Shown here in pieces: positions 63,101-64,000 of a DNA stretch of 64,000 nucleotides; within the stretch, counting starts at the first letter, position 1, and each line of letters opens with the position of its first letter. The DNA comes from Calliopum simillimum (taxonomy: Eukaryota; Arthropoda; Insecta; Diptera; Lauxaniidae). The translations under genes and the position numbers were made by a program. The notes under the pieces were generated by a model. It did no database searches. It worked only from the letters and a program-made list of their open reading frames with translations, and was not told the origin of the DNA. The stretch lies in NCBI GenBank assembly GCA_951812925.1, contig OX638369.1, positions 14,165,329 through 14,229,328 on the forward strand, written 5' to 3'.

Positions 63101-64000
63101 CTTCTGGCAACTTCATTGATTCTTGCGTGGATGAAATTTGTGTAACAGTACCTGGACCAGACGTTGTTTCATAGTCCAGCTCAATTGTTCTACCTACAGT
63201 AGTAAGAATTTTAGGAGTTGAAGTCGTAGACATTTCCAGAGTTGTTTGTTCACTATCCTTTGGTATTTCGGTAGTATACATATCTGTACTTGTACTGGAG
63301 ATTGTGGTTATCTTGCTTTTACCTACCACTTCTGGAATTTTTTTCGTAAAATCTGTAGCATATTCTTTCGCAGTGGTTAAAGAACTTAAAGTAGTTGAAA
63401 TAAAGTCATCTGGTTTTTTAGTTGGAAGCTCTGTGTAAGTTGTACCTTCTGAAGTTCCCATAGTTTCAGCTGCCTTTGTTGCAGAGAATTCGGTAGTTGT
63501 TTCCAAACCAAATGTTGTCGCTTGAGACAACAATTTTTTTGTGGTATAAGAAATAGTTTTTCCAGGTGCAGCAGAAGTCGTTTCGTATGTATCTTGTGTA
63601 GGAGTAGTTTTACTAATAGTTACTGTGGTGTACTGTTCTGTAACATATGGTGTGGTTGGTTTACCTGTTATCTTCTCAGTTGGGTAAGTTGTTTCTACAT
63701 AAGTAGTTGATCCCGCTGGTTCTGGTACTTCTTTAGTAGTTTTTGTAGTATATTCAGCTTTGGTTGTTCTAGGCATTGCTGTTGTGTCAATGGAATATTC
63801 TCTTTGTAAAGTGGTCAAATATTTGTCAATAGTAATTGGTGTAATGGTTTTAAAGGATTCTGTTGTTCCTTCAGTAGCTGATGGTATTGCAACTTCCGTT
63901 GCATTAATTTCTTTAGTAGTTACCAATTTAGTTGTAACATATGTACTAGCAGTAGGAATTGTGGAATTTTCGGTAGTTGAGATTTCCCCAACTTCTGTAG
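1..64000 (-). CDS. dpy: dumpy gene, internal segment (partial at both ends)
   Basis: One continuous multi-exon gene read right to left. The exons listed below join without frame breaks: every donor falls after the first base of a codon and every acceptor supplies the last two. The protein is built of EGF-like domains (six cysteines, ending in patterns such as CSCLPEYxGxPPxCRPEC) alternating with a 21-residue DPY module (EC-x4-DC, ACxNxKCxDPCPG). Upstream come threonine-rich repeats. EGF plus DPY plus mucin-like repeats at this scale is known only from Dumpy, a giant apical extracellular fibre protein of insects that is anchored by a C-terminal ZP domain and resists tension at cuticle attachments. 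The ZP domain, membrane anchor, signal peptide, promoter and poly(A) site lie outside the window. Exact splice ends are inferred from GT/AG sites, phase and module boundaries. I cannot see transcripts, so isoforms are unknown. Confidence 0.9.
192..845 (-). CDS. dpy: dpy exon 63: repeat unit 9, modules b-c fused (1-2)
   Basis: 218 codons. Modules 1 and 2 are fused, a combination not seen in the other copies. The junction reads YTIPPPPLPAREPYRDPC, with the type-1 tail running straight into the Pro-rich type-2 linker. DPYs are CTHSSECSFDTACINRKC and CVLNSDCPTHLSCINERC. Confidence 0.87.
846..1174 (-). other. dpy intron (329 bp)
   Basis: No coding signal. Contains a small hairpin-prone GCAGCA/TGCTGC stretch near 1053. 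Otherwise AT-rich spacer. Confidence 0.7.
1175..2131 (-). CDS. dpy: dpy exon 62: repeat unit 8, modules b'-c'-a fused (4-5-6)
   Basis: 319 codons, same exon fusion as units 3 and 4. Modules: GSPPNCRPEC; GAPPNCRPEC; GNPYEGCRPEC. The a module ends GDPYRFC then the donor GTAAGC. Confidence 0.87.
2201..2500 (-). CDS. dpy: dpy exon 61: repeat unit 8, module a' (3)
   Basis: 100 codons. Short loop QNGQCSC, GDPFIGCRPEC, DPY CVLNTDCPRHQACIRNKC, and NHIPMCHC. The 69-bp intron below it has no in-frame stop. Confidence 0.87.
2557..2901 (-). CDS. dpy: dpy exon 60: repeat unit 8, module c (2)
   Basis: 115 codons. Pro/Gln-rich linker APQPPPQQLEPYRDPC, GSPPNCRPEC, DPY CSVNSDCAPSLACINERC, and NHTPICTC. Confidence 0.87.
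2974..3294 (-). CDS. dpy: dpy exon 59: repeat unit 8, module b (1)
   Basis: 107 codons with the acceptor at TATTCAG (3295). An AG six bases inside would also keep phase (start 3288). Markers are PEIRNPC instead of EYVNPC, GSPPACRPEC, DPY CTISAECAFDKACVNQKC, and NHSPLCAC. Confidence 0.84.
3356..4003 (-). CDS. dpy: dpy exon 58: repeat unit 7, modules c'-a (5-6)
   Basis: 216 codons. First module GQSPSCIC, GSPPNCRPEC, second EGF with an extra residue (NPCAASICAANAEC). Second module RNGAGACQC, GNPYEGCRPEC, CILNSDCPANRACMQNKC. Confidence 0.87.
4064..5017 (-). CDS. dpy: dpy exon 57: repeat unit 7, modules c-a'-b' fused (2-3-4)
   Basis: 318 codons. Modules 2, 3 and 4, separate exons elsewhere, are one exon here: GVPPNCRPEC; the short loop RNGQCEC; GAPPSCRPEC. 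The first half lacks an in-frame ATG, so a start-codon search truncates it at 4553. The coding frame plainly continues to the TTCTTCAG acceptor at 5018. Confidence 0.86.
5018..5420 (-). other. dpy intron (403 bp)
   Basis: AT-rich with T and A runs. I see no conserved module, repeat or transposon. Confidence 0.7.
5421..5735 (-). CDS. dpy: dpy exon 56: repeat unit 7, module b (1)
   Basis: 105 codons. IIREYVNPC start, GSPPACRPEC, DPY CTISSECPLNRACVNQKC, and NHAPICGC. Confidence 0.87.
5804..6448 (-). CDS. dpy: dpy exon 55: repeat unit 6, modules c'-a (5-6)
   Basis: 215 codons. First module GDAPSCSC, GTPPNCRPEC, CITNSECSHDKACINQKC. Second VNNAGSCQC, GNPYEGCRPEC, CVLSSDCPSNRACQNQKC. Confidence 0.87.
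6510..6815 (-). CDS. dpy: dpy exon 54: repeat unit 6, module b' (4)
   Basis: 102 codons. YNQGAVCSC, GTPPICRPEC, DPY CTSNFDCAPNLACQNQKC, and RHAPYCTC (Arg for the usual Asn). Confidence 0.87.
6876..7181 (-). CDS. dpy: dpy exon 53: repeat unit 6, module a' (3)
   Basis: 102 codons. Short loop NNGQCIC, GDPHVACRPEC, DPY CTLNTECTPTKACIRNKC, and NHIPMCRC. Joined in frame through a short readable intron to exon 54. Confidence 0.87.
7242..7574 (-). CDS. dpy: dpy exon 52: repeat unit 6, module c (2)
   Basis: 111 codons. PPPVAQQEPRRDPC linker, NGHSSCSC, GAPPNCRPEC, and a DPY containing TTSAECTPSLACINNRC. The second EGF starts CPGSCAYNAQC (Ala for Gly). Confidence 0.86.
7636..7950 (-). CDS. dpy: dpy exon 51: repeat unit 6, module b (1)
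   Basis: 105 codons. IIREYVNPC start, GAPPACRPEC, DPY CTISSECNFDKACVNQKC, and NHAPICSC. Donor GTGAGT instead of GTAAG. Confidence 0.87.
8008..8655 (-). CDS. dpy: dpy exon 50: repeat unit 5, modules c'-a (5-6)
   Basis: 216 codons. First module GETPSCSC, GQPPNCRPEC, CVSNSECASNQICRNNRC. Second QNNVGSCQC, GNPYEGCRPEC, CVLNSDCASDRACVNQKC. Confidence 0.87.
8717..9022 (-). CDS. dpy: dpy exon 49: repeat unit 5, module b' (4)
   Basis: 102 codons. VNSQAVCTC, GSPPSCRPEC, DPY CVSNSDCPSNQACQNQKC, and NHVPYCTC. The acceptor (CAATTTAG) lies just upstream of the ADIYRNPC coding segment. Confidence 0.85.
9092..9403 (-). CDS. dpy: dpy exon 48: repeat unit 5, module a' (3)
   Basis: 104 codons. Short loop SGNAQCTC, GDPYVACRPEC, DPY CVLNTDCPRDRACIRQKC, and NHIPMCHC. 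Donor GTAATG is phase 1. The intron downstream reads through in frame. Confidence 0.85.
9562..9900 (-). CDS. dpy: dpy exon 47: repeat unit 5, module c (2)
   Basis: 113 codons. Linker APLPLRDIEPYRDPC. NNAPSCSC, GSPPNCRPEC, DPY CTLNAECPSSQACIREKC, NHTPSCSC. Confidence 0.86.
9958..10272 (-). CDS. dpy: dpy exon 46: repeat unit 5, module b (1)
   Basis: 105 codons. IVHEYVNPC start, GIPPACRPEC, DPY CTSSAECASNKACMNRKC, and NHSPLCSC. Confidence 0.87.
10396..11352 (-). CDS. dpy: dpy exon 45: repeat unit 4, modules b'-c'-a fused (4-5-6)
   Basis: 319 codons, same exon fusion as in unit 3. Modules: GSPPACRPEC; GTPPYCKPEC; GNPYEGCRPEC. The true 5' end lies about 90 nt above the first internal ATG, in the segment encoding PEILNPCQPSPCG. 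Confidence 0.87.
11418..11717 (-). CDS. dpy: dpy exon 44: repeat unit 4, module a' (3)
   Basis: 100 codons. Short loop NDGICIC, GNPYSECRPEC, DPY CLANTDCSRDRACIRNKC, and NHTPMCAC. Confidence 0.86.
11718..12036 (-). other. dpy intron (319 bp)
   Basis: AT-rich spacer; nothing recognisable beyond splice sites. Confidence 0.7.
12037..12378 (-). CDS. dpy: dpy exon 43: repeat unit 4, module c (2)
   Basis: 114 codons. Start APPAIKQQEPIRDPC. The first EGF ends GTPPNCRAEC (Ala for Pro in CRPEC), DPY contains NINSDCLSNVAC, then NHTPSCTC. Confidence 0.86.
12438..12749 (-). CDS. dpy: dpy exon 42: repeat unit 4, module b (1)
   Basis: 104 codons. IKEYVNPC start, GSPPLCRPEC, DPY CTLSTECAADKACINQKC, and NHSPLCSC. 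Confidence 0.87.
12816..13766 (-). CDS. dpy: dpy exon 41: repeat unit 3, modules b'-c'-a fused (4-5-6)
   Basis: 317 codons. The intron that separates module 4 from 5-6 in units 1, 2, 5 and 6 is absent. Modules: GSPPFCRPEC; GAPPNCRPEC; GNPYEGCRPEC. The c' second EGF has a YCPQGFEGDP core. Confidence 0.87.
13828..14133 (-). CDS. dpy: dpy exon 40: repeat unit 3, module a' (3)
   Basis: 102 codons. Short loop NNGQCIC, GDPYAGCRPEC, DPY CVLHTDCVRDRACVRHKC, and NHIPICRC. Confidence 0.86.
14198..14536 (-). CDS. dpy: dpy exon 39: repeat unit 3, module c (2)
   Basis: 113 codons. PPPPVRYEQPTDPC linker, GTPSCSC, GTPPACRPEC, DPY CSINSECPSYQACINQKC, NHTPICTC, ending RPPPQRK. Confidence 0.87.
14595..14906 (-). 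CDS. dpy: dpy exon 38: repeat unit 3, module b (1)
   Basis: 104 codons. VREYDNPC start, NSGQAVCSC, GSPPSCRPEC, DPY CTTSLECSADTACVNRKC, and NHSPICTC. Confidence 0.87.
14965..15612 (-). CDS. dpy: dpy exon 37: repeat unit 2, modules c'-a (5-6), with RGD
   Basis: 216 codons. The a module carries an Arg-Gly-Asp tripeptide (CDTRGDAGSC, codons at 15212-15220) in the EGF loop where sister copies read ERNGAGSC or QNNVGSC. Rest as in sister exons (GNPYEGCRPEC, NHLPTCNC). Confidence 0.87.
15670..15975 (-). CDS. dpy: dpy exon 36: repeat unit 2, module b' (4)
   Basis: 102 codons. Markers are VQQTAVCSC, GVPPQCRPEC, DPY CTTNSDCPQNQACQNMKC, and NHNPFCSC. Acceptor CTCTAG, donor GTATGC. Confidence 0.86.
16030..16338 (-). 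CDS. dpy: dpy exon 35: repeat unit 2, module a' (3)
   Basis: 103 codons. Short loop NNGQCLC, GDPYTECRPEC, DPY CVLNSDCARDRACIRNKC, and NHVPMCSC. Confidence 0.86.
16400..16735 (-). CDS. dpy: dpy exon 34: repeat unit 2, module c (2)
   Basis: 112 codons. Markers are GVPSCTC, GQPPSCRPEC, DPY CTINSECRSQEACINQKC, and NHTPSCAC. The second EGF starts CQGARG, so the usual first cysteine (SCG) is replaced by Arg; this EGF may fold with five cysteines. Confidence 0.86.
16796..17113 (-). CDS. dpy: dpy exon 33: repeat unit 2, module b (1)
   Basis: 106 codons beginning AIRQEYVNPC. GTPPACRPEC, DPY CTISSECTADKACINQKC. The second EGF is one residue longer at its start (TNPCAANPCGNNAEC), unlike the PCPGxCG of sister copies. 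Confidence 0.87.
17175..17822 (-). CDS. dpy: dpy exon 32: repeat unit 1, modules c'-a (5-6)
   Basis: 216 codons, two modules with no intron between. First: GEAPACSC, CVSSSDCASNLAC. Second: ERNGAGSCTC, GNPYEGCRPEC, CVLNSDCPSNRACQQNKC, NHLPSCNC, then a GDPYRLC tail. Confidence 0.87.
17883..18188 (-). CDS. dpy: dpy exon 31: repeat unit 1, module b' (4)
   Basis: 102 codons. Markers are VNQQATCSC, GSPPTCRPEC, DPY CTSNSECAQTQACLNQKC, and NHSPYCSC. The acceptor is TCCAAAG; the intron reads through in frame into the next exon. Confidence 0.85.
18258..18554 (-). CDS. dpy: dpy exon 30: repeat unit 1, module a' (3)
   Basis: 99 codons, the shortest single-module exon. The first EGF has the short loop NNGACICVAEYHGDP. 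DPY is CVLNNDCSRDKACLRSKC. Second EGF is NHIPMCRC. Confidence 0.86.
18621..18962 (-). CDS. dpy: dpy exon 29: repeat unit 1, module c (2)
   Basis: 114 codons with a Pro-rich start (APPPVIPR). In the first EGF the usual CRPEC is CHPEC. DPY is CTISAECPSDKACLREKC, then NHTPTCVC, ending APTPPPQRK. Confidence 0.87.
19029..19346 (-). CDS. dpy: dpy exon 28: repeat unit 1, module b (1)
   Basis: 106 codons. First exon of the six-module repeat. Markers are LNGQAVCSC, GLSPNCRPEC, DPY CVLSTECASDKACINQRC, NHSPLCLC, and a C-terminal YAIPRK linker. Confidence 0.87.
19347..20127 (-). other. dpy intron (781 bp) with degenerate ATCGATACTCGAAA-like repeats
   Basis: From about 19540 to 20000 variants of ATCGATAYTYGAAAG recur irregularly every 20-60 bp (for example near 19545, 19765, 19831 and 19975), suggesting a decayed tandem repeat. 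No coding signal. Confidence 0.5.
20128..20454 (-). CDS. dpy: dpy exon 27: single module, type a (6)
   Basis: 109 codons. Markers are DRNGIGSC, GDPYESCRPEC, DPY CVLNSDCVSTKSCMQNMC, and NHVPTCSC. It supplies exactly the module missing between the c' that ends the ten-module exon and the b that opens the next exon. Confidence 0.86.
20553..20725. repeat. degenerate TTACTTTTGCAG/GGTTATTTTTG tandem array
   Basis: About ten imperfect copies of a roughly 12-18 bp G+T-rich unit on the plus strand (GGTTATTTTTGTGGTTATTT and variants). Confidence 0.65.
21456..21560. repeat. AAAGGCATA-type short repeats
   Basis: Motif AAAGGCA(T)AA recurs about seven times at irregular 10-25 bp spacing. Confidence 0.55.
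21774..21791. repeat. (AT)n microsatellite followed by poly-T
   Basis: Alternating AT run directly followed by a T run. Confidence 0.8.
22120..22600. repeat. degenerate GTCGAAAAATGTT-type repeats
   Basis: Phrases like AAGTCGAAAAT, ATCGAAAAATG and AAGTCCAAAG recur at uneven 30-60 bp spacing, suggesting a decayed satellite-like tract. Confidence 0.4.
23871..27071 (-). CDS. dpy: dpy exon 26: ten modules in one exon
   Basis: 1067 codons without an intron. Ten EGF-DPY-EGF modules in the order c-a'-b'-c'-a-b-c-a'-b'-c'. The a' type (FNGECRC and DNGVCTC loops, about five residues shorter in the first EGF) first appears here. The exon start CTITACTCAC-side acceptor is TTTCCAG, and the donor is GTAGGACT. 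Translation runs on past the donor for about 60 residues, but those are intronic. Confidence 0.9.
27225..28817 (-). CDS. dpy: dpy exon 25: five modules (a-b-c-a-b)
   Basis: 531 codons, no intron. Five EGF-DPY-EGF modules: first EGFs end GDPYSGCRPEC, GAPPGCKPEC, GRPPNCRPEC, GNAYDTERGCRREC and DQPPNCRPEC. The fourth is unusual, with a three-residue insertion before GC and an acidic DPY (CEINDDCSAVQSCVRFKC). Donor GTAAG, acceptor TTTCAG. Confidence 0.9.
28864..28962. repeat. intronic hairpin, about 34-bp arms
   Basis: Left arm 28864-28898 contains GAAGAAGTGAACACTGTAGG; right arm 28928-28962 is its inverse with a few mismatches. It occupies most of the 164-bp intron between exons 24 and 25. Confidence 0.8.
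28982..29308 (-). CDS. dpy: dpy exon 24: single module, type c
   Basis: 109 codons. Markers are GGSPACSC, GRPPNCRPEC, DPY CMSSSECSANLACINQKC, and KHNPTCQC. The acceptor is most likely TTGTAG at 29309. A second AG about 18 nt inside the exon would also keep phase. Confidence 0.83.
29309..31170 (-). other. dpy intron (1862 bp)
   Basis: Contains a long A run (about 29891-29910) and a decayed transposase. The rest is A/T-rich with no exon seen. Confidence 0.7.
30105..30600 (+). pseudogene. decayed Tc1/mariner-superfamily transposase fragment
   Basis: Frame-shifted plus-strand translation shows LNGYFYEKNCRIC, HPQTSSV-CGL-AVGII, VFQQDGA, TTRETMALLR and VIENWTF in the expected order. These match the C-terminal catalytic part of DDE_3 (DUF4817-associated) mariner-like transposases, with QQDGA carrying a catalytic Asp. 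Several stops and shifts and a T-run insertion make it non-functional. Terminal repeats were not found. Confidence 0.75.
31171..31479 (-). CDS. dpy: dpy exon 23: single module, type b
   Basis: 103 codons with no in-frame ATG. Markers are NGHAVCSC, GSAPNCRPEC, DPY CIVSSDCAQNLACENQKC, and NHYAACSC. It is followed by a 1.86-kb intron carrying a transposase relic. Confidence 0.84.
31568..31610. repeat. short intronic inverted repeat
   Basis: GACAAAGCAGC is followed 20 bp later by its perfect inverse GCTGCTTTGTC, inside the 166-bp intron between exons 22 and 23. Confidence 0.7.
31646..31984 (-). CDS. dpy: dpy exon 22: single module, type a
   Basis: 113 codons. Markers are KERNGAGSC, GDPYSGCRPEC, DPY CVANSDCPRDRSCVNNKC, and NHVPTCLC. 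The acceptor is a tandem AAGCAG, so the 5' end may be 31984 or 31987 (one extra codon). Confidence 0.83.
32055..32378 (-). CDS. dpy: dpy exon 21: single module, type c
   Basis: 108 codons. Markers are GETPVCSC, GRAPNCRPEC, DPY CTLNSECPSNLACINERC, and NHSPVCTC. The acceptor is ATAAAAG in an AT-rich tract. Confidence 0.84.
32455..32763 (-). CDS. dpy: dpy exon 20: single module, type b
   Basis: 103 codons with no internal ATG in frame. Markers are NEHAVCSC, GTPPACRPEC, DPY CSVSSECSQDKACLNLRC, and NHNPICSC. Splice sites TTACAG and GTAAGC are phase 1. Confidence 0.84.
32826..33149 (-). CDS. dpy: dpy exon 19: single module, type a
   Basis: 108 codons. Markers are KERNGVGSC, GDPYTECRPEC, DPY CVLNTDCSKNRACVNNKC, and NHSPSCSC. 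The donor GTAATTT is slightly off consensus. Confidence 0.86.
33241..33564 (-). CDS. dpy: dpy exon 18: single module, type c
   Basis: 108 codons. Its first EGF loop is longer than usual (VSDANEQPVC). Others are GRAPNCRPEC, DPY CTTNSECRGNLACINQRC, and NHRPICRC. The acceptor (ATCAAAAAG) is weak and AT-rich, so the start is less certain than for its neighbours. Confidence 0.82.
33565..33953 (-). other. dpy intron (389 bp)
   Basis: Short TA-dinucleotide tract near 33586-33600 and again near 33680. No other feature seen. Confidence 0.65.
33954..34268 (-). CDS. dpy: dpy exon 17: single module, type b
   Basis: 105 codons. Markers are NGHAVCSC, GSPPNCRPEC, DPY CMGSSECSQDKSCINERC, and NHNPICSC. Upstream in-frame sequence above the CACCAG acceptor is intronic. 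Confidence 0.86.
34269..35214 (-). other. dpy intron (946 bp) with a palindromic element
   Basis: Carries the 139-bp palindrome at 34657-34795 and small CGTCAG inverted pairs around 34607-34630 and 34975-34992. No exon seen. Confidence 0.65.
34657..34795. mobile_element. palindromic MITE-like element, 139 bp
   Basis: TTGGGTGATTCC at the left end and GGAATCGCCCAA at the right end open arms of about 62 bp that pair almost throughout (ACCTCGTAAACTCGTAAAA against TTTTACGAGTTTACGAGGT) around a 14-bp loop. Too short to code. Likely a fold-back MITE; no clear target duplication. Confidence 0.65.
35215..35541 (-). CDS. dpy: dpy exon 16: single module, type a
   Basis: 109 codons. Markers are EERNRAASC, GDPYVECRPEC, DPY CTTNSDCAKSRACVNSKC, and NHAPNCQC. 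The donor is GTAAGC; reading past it gives the false KQCEQLIDK tail. Confidence 0.86.
35620..35955 (-). CDS. dpy: dpy exon 15: single module, type c
   Basis: 112 codons with a Pro-rich linker at the start (EPAPSVPRD). The first EGF ends GRPPNCRPEC, the DPY contains TINSECVSNMAC, and the second EGF has SSHLPMCIC. Confidence 0.86.
36024..36341 (-). CDS. dpy: dpy exon 14: single module, type b
   Basis: 106 codons. Markers are AGERAVCAC, GSPPNCKPEC, DPY CVISSECASNQACINQRC, and NHSPICSC. The ATATAG acceptor follows a short T-rich tract. Confidence 0.86.
36408..36731 (-). CDS. dpy: dpy exon 13: single module, type a
   Basis: 108 codons. The first EGF has EERNGAGSC and GDPYINCRPEC, DPY is CVQNSDCPHTRSCINMKC, and the second EGF has NHLPVCSC. 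The intron between this exon and the next (66 bp) is in frame. Confidence 0.86.
36732..37091 (-). other. dpy intron (360 bp)
   Basis: Open in the frame of exon 12 for much of its length but rich in Phe/Leu codons and without cysteine modules, so read as intron. No repeat seen. Confidence 0.7.
37092..37409 (-). CDS. dpy: dpy exon 12: single module, type c
   Basis: 106 codons, EGF-DPY-EGF. Markers are GAPPNCRPEC, DPY CVIHQDCPSNRACIRQRC, and NHKPICAC. Translation runs past the donor into the 360-bp intron without a stop, so a naive ORF is too long. Confidence 0.86.
37621..37926 (-). CDS. dpy: dpy exon 11: single module, type b
   Basis: 102 codons, EGF-DPY-EGF. The first EGF ends GSPPTCRPEC, the DPY contains VVSPECTQNMAC, and the second EGF has NHNPICSC. 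The GTAAG donor directly abuts base 37621. Confidence 0.86.
37989..38309 (-). CDS. dpy: dpy exon 10: single module, type a
   Basis: 107 codons, EGF-DPY-EGF. The first EGF ends GDPYTTGCRPEC, one residue longer than its relatives. DPY is CVYNSECPSALACIKQHC. Second EGF core is NHVPTCSC. Splice sites are CTCTAG and GTAAG. Confidence 0.87.
38367..40817 (-). CDS. dpy: dpy exon 9: five EGFs without DPY, then six DPY modules
   Basis: 817 codons with no intron. The first 215 residues are five consecutive EGFs (NPCGPNSGC, SPCGPNTQC, NPCGDGAIC, GPCGRNADC, NPCGPNADC) with no DPY between them. Six DPY modules then alternate with EGF pairs. One EGF is irregular (CNPCFGPNAQQNPLC). The last three modules follow the a-b-c order seen in the next fifteen exons (GDPQIGCRPEC, GAPPVCQPEC, GSPPYCRPEC). 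The exon starts about 60 nt above the internal ATG at 40761. Confidence 0.88.
40903..41394 (-). CDS. dpy: dpy exon 8: DPY-EGF-DPY-EGF-EGF
   Basis: 164 codons. The first DPY is divergent (CQYNEDCPPTKLCDRLNRRC). The second is canonical (CRSDSDCDLSEACVNGKC). Three EGFs follow in the order shown. The acceptor is a NAGNAG site (AAGCAG), so the 5' end is 41394 or 41397. The donor GTAAGT is phase 1. Confidence 0.8.
41395..41765 (-). other. dpy intron (371 bp)
   Basis: T-rich with GTTGTT-type simple sequence. Nothing else seen. Confidence 0.65.
41766..41948 (-). CDS. dpy: dpy exon 7: DPY-EGF
   Basis: 61 codons. It starts directly with a DPY (CTYNSDCGITEACINERC, QHPC) and then an EGF (NPCAQNAVC ... 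CSCTDGYQGNGVIGC). The acceptor is AACAATAG and the donor GTATGT. Sequence upstream of the acceptor reads through in frame but is intronic. Confidence 0.8.
41949..43885 (-). other. dpy intron (1937 bp)
   Basis: AT-rich, no exon, transposase or long inverted repeat recognised by eye. A GGAATCGCCCA phrase at about 42922 resembles the end of the 34657 palindrome. Confidence 0.6.
43886..44107 (-). CDS. dpy: dpy exon 6: DPY-EGF
   Basis: 74 codons. A DPY (CQSNNDCIESEACYMGLC, EDPC) is followed by a six-Cys EGF (ANVCAATAKC ... CSCPKGHEGNP). Large introns of 5992 bp upstream and 1937 bp downstream flank it. Both splice sites are phase 1 (ATTAG acceptor, GTAAGC donor). The true 5' part lies above the internal ATG near 44033. 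Confidence 0.8.
44739..45829. mobile_element. candidate non-autonomous Transib-type element (1091 bp)
   Basis: Termini CACAGTGGTCGGAAAATC and inverted CACACTGGTCGGAAAATC match at 32 of 35 positions. Both ends are flanked by the 5-bp direct repeat CGTCA (44734-44738 and 45830-45834). A CAC-starting heptamer equal to the V(D)J heptamer and 5-bp GC-containing duplications are hallmarks of Transib transposons, relatives of RAG1. There is no transposase ORF, so it would be non-autonomous. The family call is inference; the ends and duplication are directly visible. Confidence 0.65.
44776..45120. repeat. three tandem copies of an about 122-bp unit inside the Transib-like element
   Basis: ATGGCGGATCC recurs at 44848, 44970 and 45091 (122 and 121 bp apart), each preceded by a GATGATGCT...CTGAAATC phrase. 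Confidence 0.75.
46152..48840. mobile_element. long fold-back (palindromic) element, about 2.7 kb
   Basis: The left end CCCAGGAAAATAAGA and right end (inverse GGCCAGGAAAATAAGA) open arms that pair with few mismatches for hundreds of bases: TTGCAAATATCTCGCTAA at about 46326 against its inverse near 48670, the AACCCAGCCGGTTTTC phrase near 46974 against 48299-48314, and GGAATGGAGCC-type phrases near 47075 and 47945. Symmetry extends to near 47725. TA borders both ends. No coding capacity. Confidence 0.8.
48916..49743. mobile_element. inverted-repeat element (outer), TA-bordered, carrying an insertion
   Basis: Ends GCTGTGTTTCTTTTGACGCG and its inverse (GCCGTGTTTC...) match at 31 of 32 positions and are bordered by TA. 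Internal sequence after the insertion (49387 onward) pairs with the right end through ATGAACGGTGAGTCG against the inverse of CGACTCACTGTTCATGA. No ORF. Confidence 0.75.
48948..49382. mobile_element. nested inverted-repeat element (inner, 435 bp) with AATT duplication
   Basis: Perfect 18-bp terminal inverted repeats CGCCGGTGCTTACGAAGA, flanked on both sides by AATT (48944-48947, 49383-49386). Removing it and one AATT restores ACAATTGTGG, exactly what the outer element's other end predicts. Interior holds TGCGGCGAAGAAAATC-type minisatellite copies of about 30-33 bp, inverted about the centre. Confidence 0.8.
50100..51110 (-). CDS. dpy: dpy exon 5: second Thr-rich exon ending in a DPY-like half module
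   Basis: 337 codons, more than one third Thr, with runs of TTTT, ITTT and TTTE and no cysteine until the end. It closes with a partial DPY (CTDNTNCATNYVCIDGRC). Unlike the first mucin exon it has no long tandem period visible by eye. A triplet-like ACT/ACC bias gives antisense GTAGT-rich shadows. The acceptor is weak (AACCATAG) but in phase. A likely O-glycosylated spacer. Confidence 0.8.
51371..51448 (-). CDS. dpy: dpy exon 4: 26-codon Cys-rich micro-exon
   Basis: 78 nt with an acceptor after TTTAG and a GTATGT donor, phase 1 at both ends. It encodes four cysteines in a CEHCPPGTNCDPTTGAC pattern. The preceding micro-exon lies 2.86 kb away across an intron filled by a fold-back element. The reading frame and splice signals support it. 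The module type is not a standard EGF or DPY. Confidence 0.65.
51449..54306 (-). other. dpy intron (2858 bp) dominated by a fold-back element
   Basis: The element at 52214-53937 fills most of it. The rest is AT-rich with no exon recognised. Confidence 0.7.
52214..53937. mobile_element. long fold-back (palindromic) element, about 1.7 kb
   Basis: GAGCCAGCGCTTGGCTGACC at 52222 is matched by its inverse near 53912. Pairing continues through GTGGTGCCTACGTGAGATAT, TTGCAAATATCTCGCTAACG and GTGAAATTGGACTTTCCAAC. The left arm has extra tandem copies of a TGGTGCCTnnGnGAnATATCGGG block (near 52329, 52940 and 53110), so the arms are unequal. No transposase. Confidence 0.8.
54307..54375 (-). CDS. dpy: dpy exon 3: 23-codon Cys-rich micro-exon
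   Basis: 69 nt between a CTACAG acceptor and a GTAAGT donor, phase 1 at both ends. It has six cysteines in 23 residues (pattern CECQRKADCRNGFDCDGCNC) and completes the cysteine-rich segment begun in the preceding exon. It is unlike a normal EGF. DCRNGFDC resembles a shortened DPY. Confidence 0.7.
54455..54598 (-). CDS. dpy: dpy exon 2: DPY plus first half of a divergent EGF
   Basis: 48 codons. It opens with a clear DPY (GCASSDECPTQRACVNALC, then VDPC) followed by NPCGRDQEC and a cysteine near the donor. The phase-1 acceptor (TTGCAG) and donor (GTAAG) join it in frame to the Thr-rich exon upstream, giving an unbroken IAEIGCASSDEC junction. It has no ATG, so a simple ORF search misses it. Confidence 0.8.
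54599..56755 (-). other. dpy intron (2157 bp)
   Basis: AT-rich spacer. The only protein-like stretch is a weak candidate exon at about 56440-56603 discussed in the findings. No transposon seen. Confidence 0.6.
56756..64000 (-). CDS. dpy: dpy exon 1 of window: Thr-rich mucin-like repeats ending in DPY-EGF (5'-partial)
   Basis: At least 2415 codons are open to the window edge with no stop. The bulk is Thr/Ser/Pro/Glu-rich and repeats phrases such as TTPGQAITEEFSTEP, TTSGQETTEGYSTES and VEGYTTIPGKTTTPE. It has almost no cysteine until the end. The last about 75 residues hold a DPY (CMNDFNCADYEICLREQC) and a six-Cys EGF-like domain. It corresponds in position and composition to the mucin-like PIGSFEAST region of Drosophila Dumpy, but I do not see that literal motif. 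It is probably heavily O-glycosylated and extended. The donor at 56755/56754 (GTAACTG) is phase 1. The first in-frame start-like codon near 63926 is not a real start, because the frame stays open to 64000. Confidence 0.85.
57700..62210 (-). repeat. Thr-rich tandem repeat array inside dpy exon 1
   Basis: In-frame imperfect tandem repeats, basic unit about 92 codons (about 276 bp) with phrases EEYTTIPSRTT, QETTEGYSTES, TTPGQAITEEFSTEP and VEGYTTIPGKTTTPE. A longer variant inserts a KTQETTEYTTIKTTPGKV stretch. Boundaries are approximate; flanking Thr-rich sequence is less regular. Confidence 0.8.
59340..62210 (-). repeat. 957-bp higher-order repeat in the Thr-rich array
   Basis: An anchor beginning CTTGCG(T)CGTTCGAC recurs at 59765, 60722 and 61679, exactly 957 bp (319 codons) apart each time. 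A second anchor recurs near 59354, 60305 and 61274 (951 and 969 bp). The order is long variant plus two short variants. Confidence 0.75.

Noticed and set aside
56986..63710. Plus-strand open frames rich in Val, Ser and Cys
   Set aside because: They are antisense shadows of the Thr-rich ACT/ACA repeats (AGT/TGT on the other strand) and recur with the repeat period.
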